A stretch of DNA of 64,000 bases from Halorubrum trapanicum. GTDB lineage: Archaea > Halobacteriota > Halobacteria > Halobacteriales > Haloferacaceae. The stretch lies in assembly GCF_017873555.1 (NCBI RefSeq), contig NZ_JAGGKE010000003.1:186001-250000 (forward strand), written 5' to 3'. The position numbers and the translations under genes are program-made. Below are positions 35,179-43,181 of this stretch, in pieces. Each line of letters opens with the position of its first letter. The first letter of the stretch is position 1. The notes below the pieces were generated by a model. It was given only the letters and a program-made list of their open reading frames with translations. It had not been told where the DNA came from and did not search any database.

Positions 35179-35280
35179 TAAGCGGTTCGGTCGGCCGACT
35201 TTCTCCGCAGACGCCGCGAACGCCGCGAGAGCGGTGCCACAAGGGAAGCGTTCAAGTCGTCAGCAGCGTAATAGACTTCC

Positions 35281-35973
35281 ATGTCCGAGGCTCAGACCGT
35301 TCAGCTGTCGTACGACGACGGTGCACGAGCGGTCGAACTCGCGCGGGAAGCGGTCGAGTCGTTCGTCCAACACGGACAACGCGAACAACCCGGAAGCATG
35401 CGCGAGGCGTTCTACGCCCGCACCGGCGCCTTCGTTCGCCTCCAGTCGACCCGCGGACGCGGCCGCCTCCGCGGCTGCGCCGGCGCGTGGGAGACCTCCG
35501 ACCAGCTCGGCCACGCCATCGTCGAGGCCGCCATCAAGGCGGCGTCCGACGACTCCTGCGGCTCCGAGGTGGAGCCGAAGGAGCTGGACAACATCACCGT
35601 CTCCGTGTTCGTCGTCTCGAACACCGTCCTCACGAACGACCCGCTCGAAGACCTCGAAATCGGCACCCACGGCGTCGCCGTCGACAGCGGCAACGCCCAC
35701 GGCTGGCTCTACCCGACGGTCCCCGTCGAGAACGGCTGGTCCGGCGCCGAGTTCCTCTCGCGCGCCTGCCGGAAGGCGAAGCTCTCGCCCACCGCCTGGC
35801 AGGAGGAGGACACGATGGTGACGCTCATCGAGGGGCAGGTGTTCCGAGAGCGCGCCTGCCGGAAGGCGAAGCTCTCGCCCACCGCCTGGCAGGAGGAGGA
35901 CACGATGGTGACGCTCATCGAGGGGCAGGTGTTCCGAGAGCGCGCCGACGGCGGCGCCGTCGAGGAGCTGTAG
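35281..35973 (+). CDS. AMMECR1/TIGR00296 family protein with internal duplication, 230 aa
   Basis: The AMMECR1 domain (RGRLRGCAGAWE near residue 60, with the conserved CxG) spans most of the protein; archaeal members are conserved but of uncertain function. Near the C-terminus a 30-residue segment (RACRKAKLSP to GQVFRE) occurs twice in tandem with identical DNA. The normal family length is about 200 residues, so one copy is extra. The reading frame is kept and the protein ends normally (AVEEL). Divergent from rnpB, with a ~100-bp shared upstream region. Confidence 0.9.
   Translation: MSEAQTVQLSYDDGARAVELAREAVESFVQHGQREQPGSMREAFYARTGAFVRLQSTRGRGRLRGCAGAWETSDQLGHAIVEAAIKAASDDSCGSEVEPKELDNITVSVFVVSNTVLTNDPLEDLEIGTHGVAVDSGNAHGWLYPTVPVENGWSGAEFLSRACRKAKLSPTAWQEEDTMVTLIEGQVFRERACRKAKLSPTAWQEEDTMVTLIEGQVFRERADGGAVEEL
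35761..35940 (+). repeat. Perfect tandem 90-bp duplication in the AMMECR1 gene
   Basis: Copies 35761-35850 and 35851-35940 are identical over all 90 bases and in frame. With no divergence, the event is very recent, or it is an assembly artefact. Confidence 0.95.
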
Positions 35974-36097
35974 CGGTCCAGCAGTCCTCTCCGGTCCCGC
36001 GTTCCGACGGTCCGAACACGGATTCTCCCCCGCTCGCGCCTCCGATCCGCTCCCCGTTTTACCTCTCTCGACCCGGCTCCTCGCGCCCGTCGAGTTC

Positions 36098-36111
36098 TTA
36101 GGCCGTCCTAA
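36098..36111. promoter_or_regulatory. DtxR/IdeR-type iron box 1
   Basis: TTAGG-CCGT-CCTAA, a perfect 5-bp inverted repeat around 4 bp, matches the core of DtxR-family operators (TTAGGTTAGSCTAACCTAA). It lies 36 bp from a second identical half-site pair upstream of an operon ending in a DtxR-family gene. Confidence 0.65.
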
Positions 36112-36133
36112 AAACCGGTGGCTTTTTGATGTT

Positions 36134-36147
36134 TTAGGTTAGCCTAA
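36134..36147. promoter_or_regulatory. DtxR/IdeR-type iron box 2
   Basis: TTAGG-TTAG-CCTAA matches the first 14 bases of the classical iron box in full. It stands 5 bp before an ATG (36153) and probably overlaps the transcription start, so regulator binding there would block transcription. The upstream CTTTTTGA at 36122-36129 may be the TATA element. Confidence 0.7.
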
Positions 36148-36152
36148 TCCGT

Positions 36153-36206
36153 ATGAGACACGCGGTCAACGCACTCGTTCGGCCCGCCGGCGGTGATCCG
36201 CGGTGA
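36153..36206 (+). CDS. 17-aa leader ORF of the iron operon
   Basis: The frame MRHAVNALVRPAGGDPR starts 5 bp after iron box 2 and stops with TGA overlapping the GTG start of the next gene (GTGA). It could be a translated leader that couples initiation of the downstream gene. It is too short to assign a function and may not accumulate. Confidence 0.4.
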   Translation: MRHAVNALVRPAGGDPR

Positions 36207-37072
36207 CCGTCGAGACCCACGTCGACCGCGCTCGCGACCGAGTGGCCGCCGAGCGCGACGCCGCCGCGGACGAGCGACGGGCCTACGAGCGGTTCGGGTC
36301 GGCCGTCGCATCGATTCCCACGGCATCCGATCCGACGGCTTCCGACGAGGAGACGGGCGTCGGCGCGGGAACAGAAATCGGTTCGGGAACTGGAATCGGC
36401 ACCGGAACAGGAGTCGGCGCGGGACCGAGCGCCGGCGGCGTTCGCGCGGCCGTCGGGGGACGGAACGCCTCGTCGACCGACGGCTGTCGCCGGGTCCGCG
36501 AGGCGTTCGCCGAGACGGTGCGGTCCCACAGCGTCGCCGACCTCGACGCCGACGAGCCGTTATTGGCCACGATCCGCGAGGAGCTGGGCGACGCCGTCGC
36601 GGTCGCGCTCTCGCCGAAGACCGACCACGAGTTCACCCCGCGGGTCGCGTCCGCGATCGGTTCGGCCGTCGACGACCGCATCGCGGAGCTCGCGGTGTTC
36701 GACCGGACGCTGGAGCGCGAGGCGGCGTCGCTCCGGTCGGCCCACGAGGCGATCCGGGAGATCACCGACTGGCTGGCGACCGCGGACGAGACGCCCCTCT
36801 CGACGCTCGGGTTCGACGATCTGTGCCGCCGCCACGGGGCGCTCGCCGAGCGGATCGAGACCTGCGAGTCGCTGCTGGCGGAGCGGCAGGCGGACCTCGA
36901 CCGGACCGCCAGCCGCGGCGCCGCGGTCGGGATCCGACACCGGTCGGTGACCGCGTACCTGTACGCCGACTTCCCGGTGTCGCACCCGGTCCTCTCGACG
37001 GTCGCGCGCCTCGTCGAGACGCTCTCCGAGTGCCAGCGAGCGGTCCGCGACCACCTGACGCGGAGGGCGTGA
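36203..37072 (+). CDS. Haloarchaeal conserved protein, helical, 289 aa
   Basis: Starts at GTG 36203 and begins MTVETHVDRARDRVAAERDAAADERRAY by position, a coiled-coil-like helix, followed by a Gly/Thr low-complexity stretch (GVGAGTEIGSGTGIGTGTGVG, residues about 52-72). The rest is alpha-helical without catalytic motifs (REAFAETVRSH; RSAHEAIREITDWLA). I associate this with a haloarchaeal unknown family (similar to proteins labelled DUF7260). It is translated from a leader with iron boxes, so its expression is probably metal-dependent. Confidence 0.65.
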   Translation: MTVETHVDRARDRVAAERDAAADERRAYERFGSAVASIPTASDPTASDEETGVGAGTEIGSGTGIGTGTGVGAGPSAGGVRAAVGGRNASSTDGCRRVREAFAETVRSHSVADLDADEPLLATIREELGDAVAVALSPKTDHEFTPRVASAIGSAVDDRIAELAVFDRTLEREAASLRSAHEAIREITDWLATADETPLSTLGFDDLCRRHGALAERIETCESLLAERQADLDRTASRGAAVGIRHRSVTAYLYADFPVSHPVLSTVARLVETLSECQRAVRDHLTRRA

Positions 37073-37074
37073 CC

Positions 37075-37224
37075 GTGTCGGACTCGCCGCGCCGCGCCCG
37101 AGCGGACGGCTGGGCGTGGGCCTGCCTCGCCCTGTTCGGTCCCGGCGACGAGAGCGCCGACTCACCGAACGACGGGACGAGCGACGACGAGGCGCGGCAC
37201 GACGACTCGACCATCCCGGAATGA
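37075..37224 (+). CDS. 49-aa small protein in the iron operon
   Basis: GTG 37075, 2 bp after the previous stop, opens a 49-codon frame: a basic start (MSDSPRRARADG), a short hydrophobic stretch WAWACLALFG and an acidic tail. Its TGA overlaps the dtxR-family ATG (ATGA). Operon position with tight junctions on both sides argues for a real gene. No family recognised. Confidence 0.5.
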   Translation: MSDSPRRARADGWAWACLALFGPGDESADSPNDGTSDDEARHDDSTIPE

Positions 37225-37634
37225 CGCGCGAGACGGAGTACCTGCTCGCGTTGTACATCGCGGAACACCGGTCGTCGCCGCCGGTCTCGCCGGGACGGAT
37301 CGCGGACGCGGTCGGGCGCTCGCCGGCGGCGACGACGGAGATGCTCCAGCGGCTCGACGACCGCGGGCTCGTGACCCGCGAGCCGTACGACGGCGCCGCG
37401 CTCACCGACGCGGGGAAAGAGCGCGCCGCCGACCTCCACGAGACGTACGTCGCGCTCTCGTGGTTCTTCCGCGACGCGCTGGGACTCGACGCCCACGAGC
37501 GCGAGGCGATGGAGATGGCGGGGCTGGTGAGTCCGACGGTCGCCGACCGGCTCGTCGAACTGCTGCTCGACGACGTGCCCGGCGAGCCGCCGGACCCCGG
37601 AGCGCTGTCGCTCCCGCGGTCGGACGCGGACTGA
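37221..37634 (+). CDS. DtxR-family metal-dependent regulator, 137 aa
   Basis: An N-terminal winged helix (MTRETEYLLALYIAEHRS, recognition helix AVGRSPAATTEMLQRLDDRGLV) and a dimerisation domain with metal-site-like residues (HETYVALSWFFRDALGLD then HEREAMEMAGLVS) as in SirR/MntR/Idr proteins. It lacks the SH3-like third domain. Haloarchaeal Idr1/Idr2/SirR regulate iron and manganese genes. Two iron boxes upstream of the operon suggest autoregulation. It is convergent with dpsA. Confidence 0.85.
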   Translation: MTRETEYLLALYIAEHRSSPPVSPGRIADAVGRSPAATTEMLQRLDDRGLVTREPYDGAALTDAGKERAADLHETYVALSWFFRDALGLDAHEREAMEMAGLVSPTVADRLVELLLDDVPGEPPDPGALSLPRSDAD

Positions 37635-37696
37635 AAAGATTCGATCGTCGCGCGGTCGACGGCTCCTGGGCGCGGTCGACGAGCCGACTCCCTCGC

Positions 37697-38242
37697 TCAG
37701 TTCGTCGCGGAGTCGACGACGAGCGAGTCGTCTTCGAGGTAGTGCTCGATGTGGTGGGCGTGCTCTTCGAGCGTCTCCAGCTGCTCGCGGAGCATCTCGC
37801 TGGTCGCGTAGTCGCCCAGGCCGTCGGCGAGCGCGACGTGTTCGCGGTAGCTCTCGATGATGTCGCCCATCATCTCAAGGTCGTTCGCGAGCGACGTCCG
37901 CACGTCGTACACGTCCTCGTCTTCCGGCTCCACGGTCGCCTCGTCGGCGAGCGTCGTCATGCTCGCGTGCGGCACGCCGCCGAGCGCCTGGAGCCGCTCC
38001 GCCAGCTCGTCGGCCGCGGCCTCGACGTCCTCGTACACCTCCTGGAGGAACACGTGGACCTCGAGGAACTCGGCGCCCTCGACGTTCCAGTGGTGTTTGT
38101 GGAGCTGGTGGTAGAGGACGTACGCGTTCGCGAGGTCGCCGTTCAGCGCCTCGATTATCTGTTCCGCCTTCTCGGTGTCGAGCCGCAGCGCGTTCTCGTC
38201 GACGGTCCCGGCCCGCTGGCGAGTGGACTTCTGGGTGCTCAT
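37697..38242 (-). CDS. dpsA: DpsA, DNA-protecting ferritin-like protein, 181 aa
   Basis: A Dps dodecamer subunit that oxidises and stores iron. The ferroxidase motif HKHHWNVEGAEFLEVHVFLQE lies near residue 45-65, and the haloarchaeal C-terminal block EEHAHHIEHYLEDDSLV is present. The N-terminus MSTQKSTRQRAG and length agree with Halobacterium DpsA. The minus-strand TATA is at 38271-38281 (TAAGATATAAG). An imperfect TTTTAGG half iron box lies upstream. It protects from iron-driven oxidative damage and is neighbour to a DtxR-family gene. Confidence 0.94.
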   Translation of the reverse strand: MSTQKSTRQRAGTVDENALRLDTEKAEQIIEALNGDLANAYVLYHQLHKHHWNVEGAEFLEVHVFLQEVYEDVEAAADELAERLQALGGVPHASMTTLADEATVEPEDEDVYDVRTSLANDLEMMGDIIESYREHVALADGLGDYATSEMLREQLETLEEHAHHIEHYLEDDSLVVDSATN

Positions 38243-38270
38243 TACGTCTCGAACCACGCGCTCCCTCGAC

Positions 38271-38314
38271 TTATATCTTATCAATAAACAAACAGCTTTT
38301 CGTGTCGCCTAAAA
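38271..38314 (-). promoter_or_regulatory. Promoter region of dpsA with a half iron box
   Basis: On the minus strand TAAGATATAAG (38281-38271) is a good TATA box about 30 bp from the ATG. Upstream, TTTTAGGCGACACG (38314-38301) carries one clean TTAGG half-site and a degenerate second half, so regulation by the adjacent DtxR-family protein is possible but weakly supported. Confidence 0.4.
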
Positions 38315-38380
38315 CTCGATTGTATGGCGGTGATGGGGGCTATACGGTGCGATCCGGCCGAAAAGGTATGTTGTTTGAAA

Positions 38381-39541
38381 CTACCGATCGCTCCCGTATC
38401 CGACCGCCTCCGCGTCGGCGAGCGCCCGCTCCGTCGCCGCCGACAGGTCGAACGCGTCGCCGTCGACGACCTCGCCGTCGCGGATCACCGGCTCCGTGAG
38501 CGGCTCCGCGCCCTCGGGTCCCGAGCGGTCCGCGAGTCCGACCGCGTGGGCGCCGTCGGCGGTGCGGTAGACCGCTTTCGCGCCCGAGAGCTTGCCCCGC
38601 TTGGCCGCCGGCTCGCCGTCGACGGCCACGAGGTCGAGCGCGAAGTCGACGGGGTCCGCGTTGGAGACGTAGCCGCCCACGCCGAACCCGTCGACGACGT
38701 CGCGCAGCGCGCGGAGATCCGCGGGACCGAGTCCGCCGGAGACGTACACGTCGACGTCCTCGTGGCCGCGCGCGTCGAGTTCCCACTGGACCTCTCGGAC
38801 GATGTGACGGAAGTCGCCGCGCCGGGATCCCGTCGTGTCGAGGCGGACGCCGTCGAGGTCGTCGCCGAGCGTCTCGACCGCGCGGAGCACCTCGTCGACC
38901 TCGTCGGAGTAGGTGTCACACAGCGCGATCCGGGGCGCGTCCTCCGGGACGCCCTCGTCGTAGGCGCGCCACGCGGCCTCCTGTGCGCCGCGCCCGAAGC
39001 AGATGGCGAGCGCGTGCGGCATCGTCCCGGACGCCTCGCGGCCGATCAGGTCGCCGGCGGCGACGTGCGAGAAGCCGTCGAACCCGCCGAGGAGCGCCGA
39101 CCGCTCGACCGCCGCGGTCATCGCGGGGTGGACGTGGCGCGCGCCGAACGAGAGGATCTGCGACTCCGGCGCGGCGACCCGGCAGTCGAGCGCCGCCGTC
39201 GCCATCCCGGACGCGTGCGAGAGGAACCCGAGAAGCGACGTCTCCAGCCGCGCGAACGCGAGGTACGGTCCCTCGATCCGCATCACCGGGCCGCCGTCGA
39301 ACAGCCGTCCCTCCGGGATCGCGTCCACGTCGACGCCGCGGCCGGACAGCAGCTCGACGGCGTTGCCCAGCCCGGCGAACAGCTCGAACTCCCCGTCGGG
39401 GAACTGGTCCGCGGTCACCTCGGCGACGACGCGGGGGTTCCGGCCCGCCGCCTCCAGCGCCGTCTCGGTCCGCTCGAAGTACGCGTCGGTCGCGCGTCCC
39501 TCTCGGACCGCGGCCGCGTCGACGATGTCGAACTCGCTCAT
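38381..39541 (-). CDS. pncB: Nicotinate phosphoribosyltransferase, 386 aa
   Basis: Joins nicotinate to PRPP in NAD salvage. The type II NAPRTase fold is indicated by FGARHVHPAMTAAVERSALLGGFDGFSH, the phosphate-binding segment ALCDTYSDEVDEVLRAV and RLDTTGSRRGD, and the C-terminal VSGGLGPADLRALRDVVDGFGVG. The length agrees with archaeal enzymes. A nicotinamidase-like gene lies 2 kb away at 41563, which would supply nicotinate. The surface protease gene upstream is on the same strand with an 81-bp gap. Confidence 0.88.
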   Translation of the reverse strand: MSEFDIVDAAAVREGRATDAYFERTETALEAAGRNPRVVAEVTADQFPDGEFELFAGLGNAVELLSGRGVDVDAIPEGRLFDGGPVMRIEGPYLAFARLETSLLGFLSHASGMATAALDCRVAAPESQILSFGARHVHPAMTAAVERSALLGGFDGFSHVAAGDLIGREASGTMPHALAICFGRGAQEAAWRAYDEGVPEDAPRIALCDTYSDEVDEVLRAVETLGDDLDGVRLDTTGSRRGDFRHIVREVQWELDARGHEDVDVYVSGGLGPADLRALRDVVDGFGVGGYVSNADPVDFALDLVAVDGEPAAKRGKLSGAKAVYRTADGAHAVGLADRSGPEGAEPLTEPVIRDGEVVDGDAFDLSAATERALADAEAVGYGSDR

Positions 39542-39622
39542 GCCCGACGGTTCGGCCGCGGGAACGAAAAGCCACCCGTGTCGCGGCGGACCCGCGACGA
39601 CCCCGCTCCGGGAACCGGCGGC

Positions 39623-41404
39623 TTACGTCGCCCTGCGCGCGGACAGCCCCAGCGCGGCCACGAGGGCGACGAGCGCCGCCCCGACGCCGAACCCGGGCGC
39701 GCTGTTGCCGGTGCTGTTGTCGTCGCCGTCGTCCCCGTCGTCGCTCCCGTCACCGCCGTCGCTTTCGTTTTCACCGCCGTCGGCGTCGCTCCCGTCACCG
39801 CCGTCGCCGCTCCCGTCGCCGTCGTCGCCCCCGTCACCGCCGTCGCTCCCGTCTGCCCCGTCGGTGTCTGGGAGCGCGAGGTCGGCGTCCGGCCGGAGTT
39901 CGAGGACGCCCTCGGGGGACGGCGCGTGGGTTATCGTCACGCTCGTCCCGTCGCGCTCGACGCCGTACGCGCCGGGGAAGTCGCTGTCGTCGCCGATGGT
40001 GTACACGGTCTCGTCCGCGTAGTCGCCGTCGCCGTGGGCCGTCAACATCCGGACGTAGGCGTCGCGGAACGCGGCGGCGTCCGCCTCGGTCTGCCACTCC
40101 GTCGCCCAGACGTAGCCGTCGCGGTCCCCGTTCCGGTAGGGGTACAGCTCGTCGCCCGCCCACCCGTCGGTCACGGGGTGCGCGTAGTTGTAGGTCGCCC
40201 GGGTTTGGAGCTGTGCGTCAGTTTGGAGGTGGATGTTGTAATTCTGTGCGACGGATCGCTCGGGATCGAGAATCGAGTACTCGTATCCGCCATCGAACTG
40301 TACTCCAGCGCTCTGATACCAGAACATCACGAACATCGACGCCTCGCCCGCGGTCTCCGCGCCGTCGACACCCTGGTCCGGGTACGTCTCCCACCCGTCG
40401 GTCGCGGCGTCCTCGAAGCTGACGTTGCTCGTCCGGTAGTCGGGGTCCCGGTGGATGACCTCCGCCGTCGACCCCGGCGGGTCGTTCATCGTCTCGTTGA
40501 CGGCCGCCCACCCGCCCTCGTCGACGAGTTCGCGGACGTAGAGCGCGCCGTCACCGTACGGCTGGAGGACGGTCTGGAGGATACCGACGTTGTAGCTCGT
40601 CGAGCCGCCACCGCCGCCGCCCTCGGGCGCCTCGGCGCAGGTCCAGTTGTCCGCACAGCGGGCCGCGTACCGCTCCTCGACGTGGACCGCCTCCCCCTCG
40701 ACGATCCCGTCGACCGCGAGGTCCCCGTCCTGGGTGACGCCGACGTAGCGCGGGTCGGTGAGGTCGTGGTACTGGTCTTGCATCGCGTGGAGCAGCTCGT
40801 GGGCGAGCGTCGAGGGATCGATGTCCGGGGACTCGCCGTCGGGGACGACGATGACGATCCGGTCTTCGGCGGGCGAGTAGAAGCCGGAGACCGCGCCGCC
40901 GAACACCGAGTCGATCTCGTCGTTGGCGTTCGTCTCGTCGCCGACGACGAACAGCGCCCGCCACACCTGGTCGTTCCAGCGCCGGAACGCCTCGGAGCTG
41001 TTCCCCCCGCTCGCGGTGTCGTCGGCGTACTCGCTCCGCGAGACCGTCTCGACCGGCACGTCCTCGCGGAAGGGGCGCTGCCGGACGTGTTCGACGCGCG
41101 CCATCGTCAGGTCCGTCAGGGCCTCCAACTGCGTCTCGTTGAGGCCGTCCGTCTCCTCGAAGTCGACCGACTCCTCGTAGTGGGTCCCGTTCCAGCAGCC
41201 GACGAGATCGGTTCCGTCCCCCGGCCCGCACTCGTCGGCGGACGCGGAGGGCGTTTCGCCCGGCGCTGCCGGCCCGCCGCCGGACGCGGCGGAGACCGAG
41301 CCGGCGTCCGGGGCCGCGGCGGCGCCGGCGGTGAACGCGACACACAGGACGGCGACCGCGGCGACGGCGGCGGCCGCGGTCGAGAGGGTGAGGACCCGTC
41401 GCAT
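39623..41404 (-). CDS. Hvo_1808-like surface protein with zinc-protease motif and PGF-CTERM anchor, 593 aa
   Basis: A signal peptide (residues about 1-30) is followed by an extracellular domain with HELLHAMQDQYHDL, a gluzincin-type HExxH motif, and downstream glutamates in GIVEGEAVHVEERYA. I recognise the set as the haloarchaeal Hvo_1808 family. The C-terminal Asp/Gly/Ser-rich stalk ends in a PGF motif (SAPGFGVGAALVALVAALGL) and a short basic tail, a target of archaeosortase A, which lipid-anchors surface proteins. Protease activity is inferred from the motif. Confidence 0.85.
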   Translation of the reverse strand: MRRVLTLSTAAAAVAAVAVLCVAFTAGAAAAPDAGSVSAASGGGPAAPGETPSASADECGPGDGTDLVGCWNGTHYEESVDFEETDGLNETQLEALTDLTMARVEHVRQRPFREDVPVETVSRSEYADDTASGGNSSEAFRRWNDQVWRALFVVGDETNANDEIDSVFGGAVSGFYSPAEDRIVIVVPDGESPDIDPSTLAHELLHAMQDQYHDLTDPRYVGVTQDGDLAVDGIVEGEAVHVEERYAARCADNWTCAEAPEGGGGGGSTSYNVGILQTVLQPYGDGALYVRELVDEGGWAAVNETMNDPPGSTAEVIHRDPDYRTSNVSFEDAATDGWETYPDQGVDGAETAGEASMFVMFWYQSAGVQFDGGYEYSILDPERSVAQNYNIHLQTDAQLQTRATYNYAHPVTDGWAGDELYPYRNGDRDGYVWATEWQTEADAAAFRDAYVRMLTAHGDGDYADETVYTIGDDSDFPGAYGVERDGTSVTITHAPSPEGVLELRPDADLALPDTDGADGSDGGDGGDDGDGSGDGGDGSDADGGENESDGGDGSDDGDDGDDNSTGNSAPGFGVGAALVALVAALGLSARRAT

Positions 41405-41562
41405 ACGAGTCGTATCGGACGCCCCGGTAAGTAGTTTGTCGGTTCCTTCGGCGTCGCGGCCGGCGGATTTTTCGGTCCGGTTCGGCCCTCCGCGACGGAC
41501 CGCCGCCGACGTGATCGGGGACCGGGACGACGGTTTTTGAGGAGCGCGCTCTAACCCCCGGT

Positions 41563-42141
41563 ATGGCGTTCGATCCGACCAAGACCGCGGTGGTCGTCGT
41601 CGACATGCAAAACGGGTTCTGTCACCCGGACGGGAGCCTCTACGCCGAGGCGAGCGAGGCGGCGATCGAGCCGGTGACGGCGCTCGTTGAGCGCGCCCGC
41701 GACGCCGGCGCGTCCGTCGTCTACACCCGCGACGTACACCCGCCGGACCAGTTCGACGACACCCACTACTACGACGAGTTCGACCGGTGGGGCGAACACG
41801 TCGTCGAGGGGTCGTGGGACGCCGAACTCGTCGCCGACCTCGACGTGCGCGACGACGACCGCGTCGTCGAGAAGCACACCTACGACGCCTTCTATCGGAC
41901 CGATCTGGAGGGGTTCCTCGACGCGCACGGGATCCGCGATCTCCTGATCTGCGGCACGCTCGCGAACGTCTGCGTCCTCCACACCGCGGGCAGCGCGGGA
42001 CTCCGCGACTACCGTCCGGTCGTCGTCGAGGACGCGCTCGGCTACATCACCGAGGAGCACCGCGAGTACGCCGTCGACCACGCCGACTGGCTGTTCGGCG
42101 AGACGACAACCCGCGACGAGGTCGGCTTCGCGTCCGAGTAG
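41563..42141 (+). CDS. Nicotinamidase-like isochorismatase-family hydrolase, 192 aa
   Basis: Cysteine hydrolase with the triad Asp in VVVDMQNGF, Lys in VEKHTYDAF and Cys in LANVCVLHTA. The metal-binding pattern of nicotinamidase (DVHPPDQFDDTHYYDEFD) is partly recognisable. Its proximity to pncB supports nicotinamide deamidation in NAD salvage; other isochorismatase-like substrates are possible. Start at ATG 41563 with a TTTTTGA box (41533-41539) upstream. Divergent from the surface protease gene. Confidence 0.85.
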   Translation: MAFDPTKTAVVVVDMQNGFCHPDGSLYAEASEAAIEPVTALVERARDAGASVVYTRDVHPPDQFDDTHYYDEFDRWGEHVVEGSWDAELVADLDVRDDDRVVEKHTYDAFYRTDLEGFLDAHGIRDLLICGTLANVCVLHTAGSAGLRDYRPVVVEDALGYITEEHREYAVDHADWLFGETTTRDEVGFASE

Positions 42142-42213
42142 GACCCGAACCTCGATTATCACGCGCGACAACCGGCGTGTAACTCTTTTCACCGCTCGCC
42201 GGAACCGCGAAGC

Positions 42214-42777
42214 ATGGACATCTCTCGGCGCGGCGTACTCGGCGGTCTCGGCGCGGTCTGTGCGGTCGGCGCCGTCGGCTTCGCGGGCGCGACGCAGGTG
42301 ACGGACGGCGAGGCGCTCGACGGCGTCGGCGGCGACGGCCCGGGACCGGCGGACGGCAACGCCGCCGGCGAAAGCGGTGACGACCGGCCGTCGTCGGCCG
42401 CCGTCGCTCCCGACGCGCCGTTCGTGGCCCGGCTCAGCGGCGACGACGGGACCGACACGCTGCTGTTCGACGCGAGCGACCTTGACCGCGTCAAGGGCGT
42501 CTTCTCCCAGGACGGCGAGTACCTCGTTCAGGTTGTGCTCTCCGACGCGGGCGTCGAGTCGTTCCGAAGCCGTCTCGAAGACGCGGGCGCGACCGACGAC
42601 CCGGCGGCGTTCGTGGTGTCGATGTCGCTCGATGGGACCGAAGTCCGACGCGTCGAACTCAACCGGGAGACGGTCGACGAGCTTACCGGCTCCGAGTGGG
42701 AAGGCGTGCTGACGCTCCCGTTCGGTGAGGAGTCGGTCGCCCGGTCCGTGTACGACCGACTGGCCGACGACGAGTGA
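42214..42777 (+). CDS. Secreted protein with Tat-type signal, 187 aa
   Basis: The N-terminus MDISRRGVLGGLGAV, then a hydrophobic stretch, is a twin-arginine-like signal peptide. A Gly/Asp/Ala linker leads to a compact domain (VARLSGDDGTDTLLFDAS and VVLSDAGVESFRSRLEDAGA) reminiscent of the periplasmic P1-type domain of SecD-like proteins. The likeness is weak and the function is unknown. It stands alone between the hydrolase and a small zinc-finger gene. Confidence 0.65.
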   Translation: MDISRRGVLGGLGAVCAVGAVGFAGATQVTDGEALDGVGGDGPGPADGNAAGESGDDRPSSAAVAPDAPFVARLSGDDGTDTLLFDASDLDRVKGVFSQDGEYLVQVVLSDAGVESFRSRLEDAGATDDPAAFVVSMSLDGTEVRRVELNRETVDELTGSEWEGVLTLPFGEESVARSVYDRLADDE

Positions 42778-42891
42778 TTGGTCGCCGGACCGACCGAAGC
42801 GGCTGACTGGTCAGGGTCCACGGGGCGGATGCCGTCGGATGCGGTGCGGGTCGTCGGACAGTGTTTTGATCCTGCGGCCCGTGTCTCCGCC

Positions 42892-43023
42892 ATGACCGAC
42901 GGAACCGCGGAGGACGGCGGCCGCCCGTGCCCGGTCTGCGAGACGCCGATGTACCATCGACACTGTAAGTACGTCTGCCCGTCTCACGGCGTCGTGTACG
43001 ACTGTAGCGACACGTTCTACTAA
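42892..43023 (+). CDS. Small zinc-finger protein, 43 aa
   Basis: A compact protein with CPVCETPMYHRHCKYVCPSHG; two CPxC/CxxH-type metal sites are visible, resembling the haloarchaeal zinc-finger micro-proteins (HVO_2523-like) often missed by gene finders. Start ATG 42892 is preceded by a TTTTGA box at 42863-42868. The role of these proteins is unknown, but several are known to affect stress or biofilm behaviour. Confidence 0.75.
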   Translation: MTDGTAEDGGRPCPVCETPMYHRHCKYVCPSHGVVYDCSDTFY

Positions 43024-43181
43024 TCTCGACCTCGCGTCGCGCACCCGAGAGTCGCCGGAATTATCAGGGGTGACGGAGAACCAGACTGGGTCGTGCGAAC
43101 TGTTATGTTCTTGGAGGCCGATTTTTCTTTTATGATGGGCGACCCGTATGAGACCCTCCACGCCGACCTTCCGAGGTCAGC

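Noticed and set aside
38324-41434. 1036-codon plus-strand open frame
   Set aside because: Antisense to pncB and the Hvo_1808-like gene, both with recognisable motifs; the frame has repetitive Val/Arg/Gly composition.
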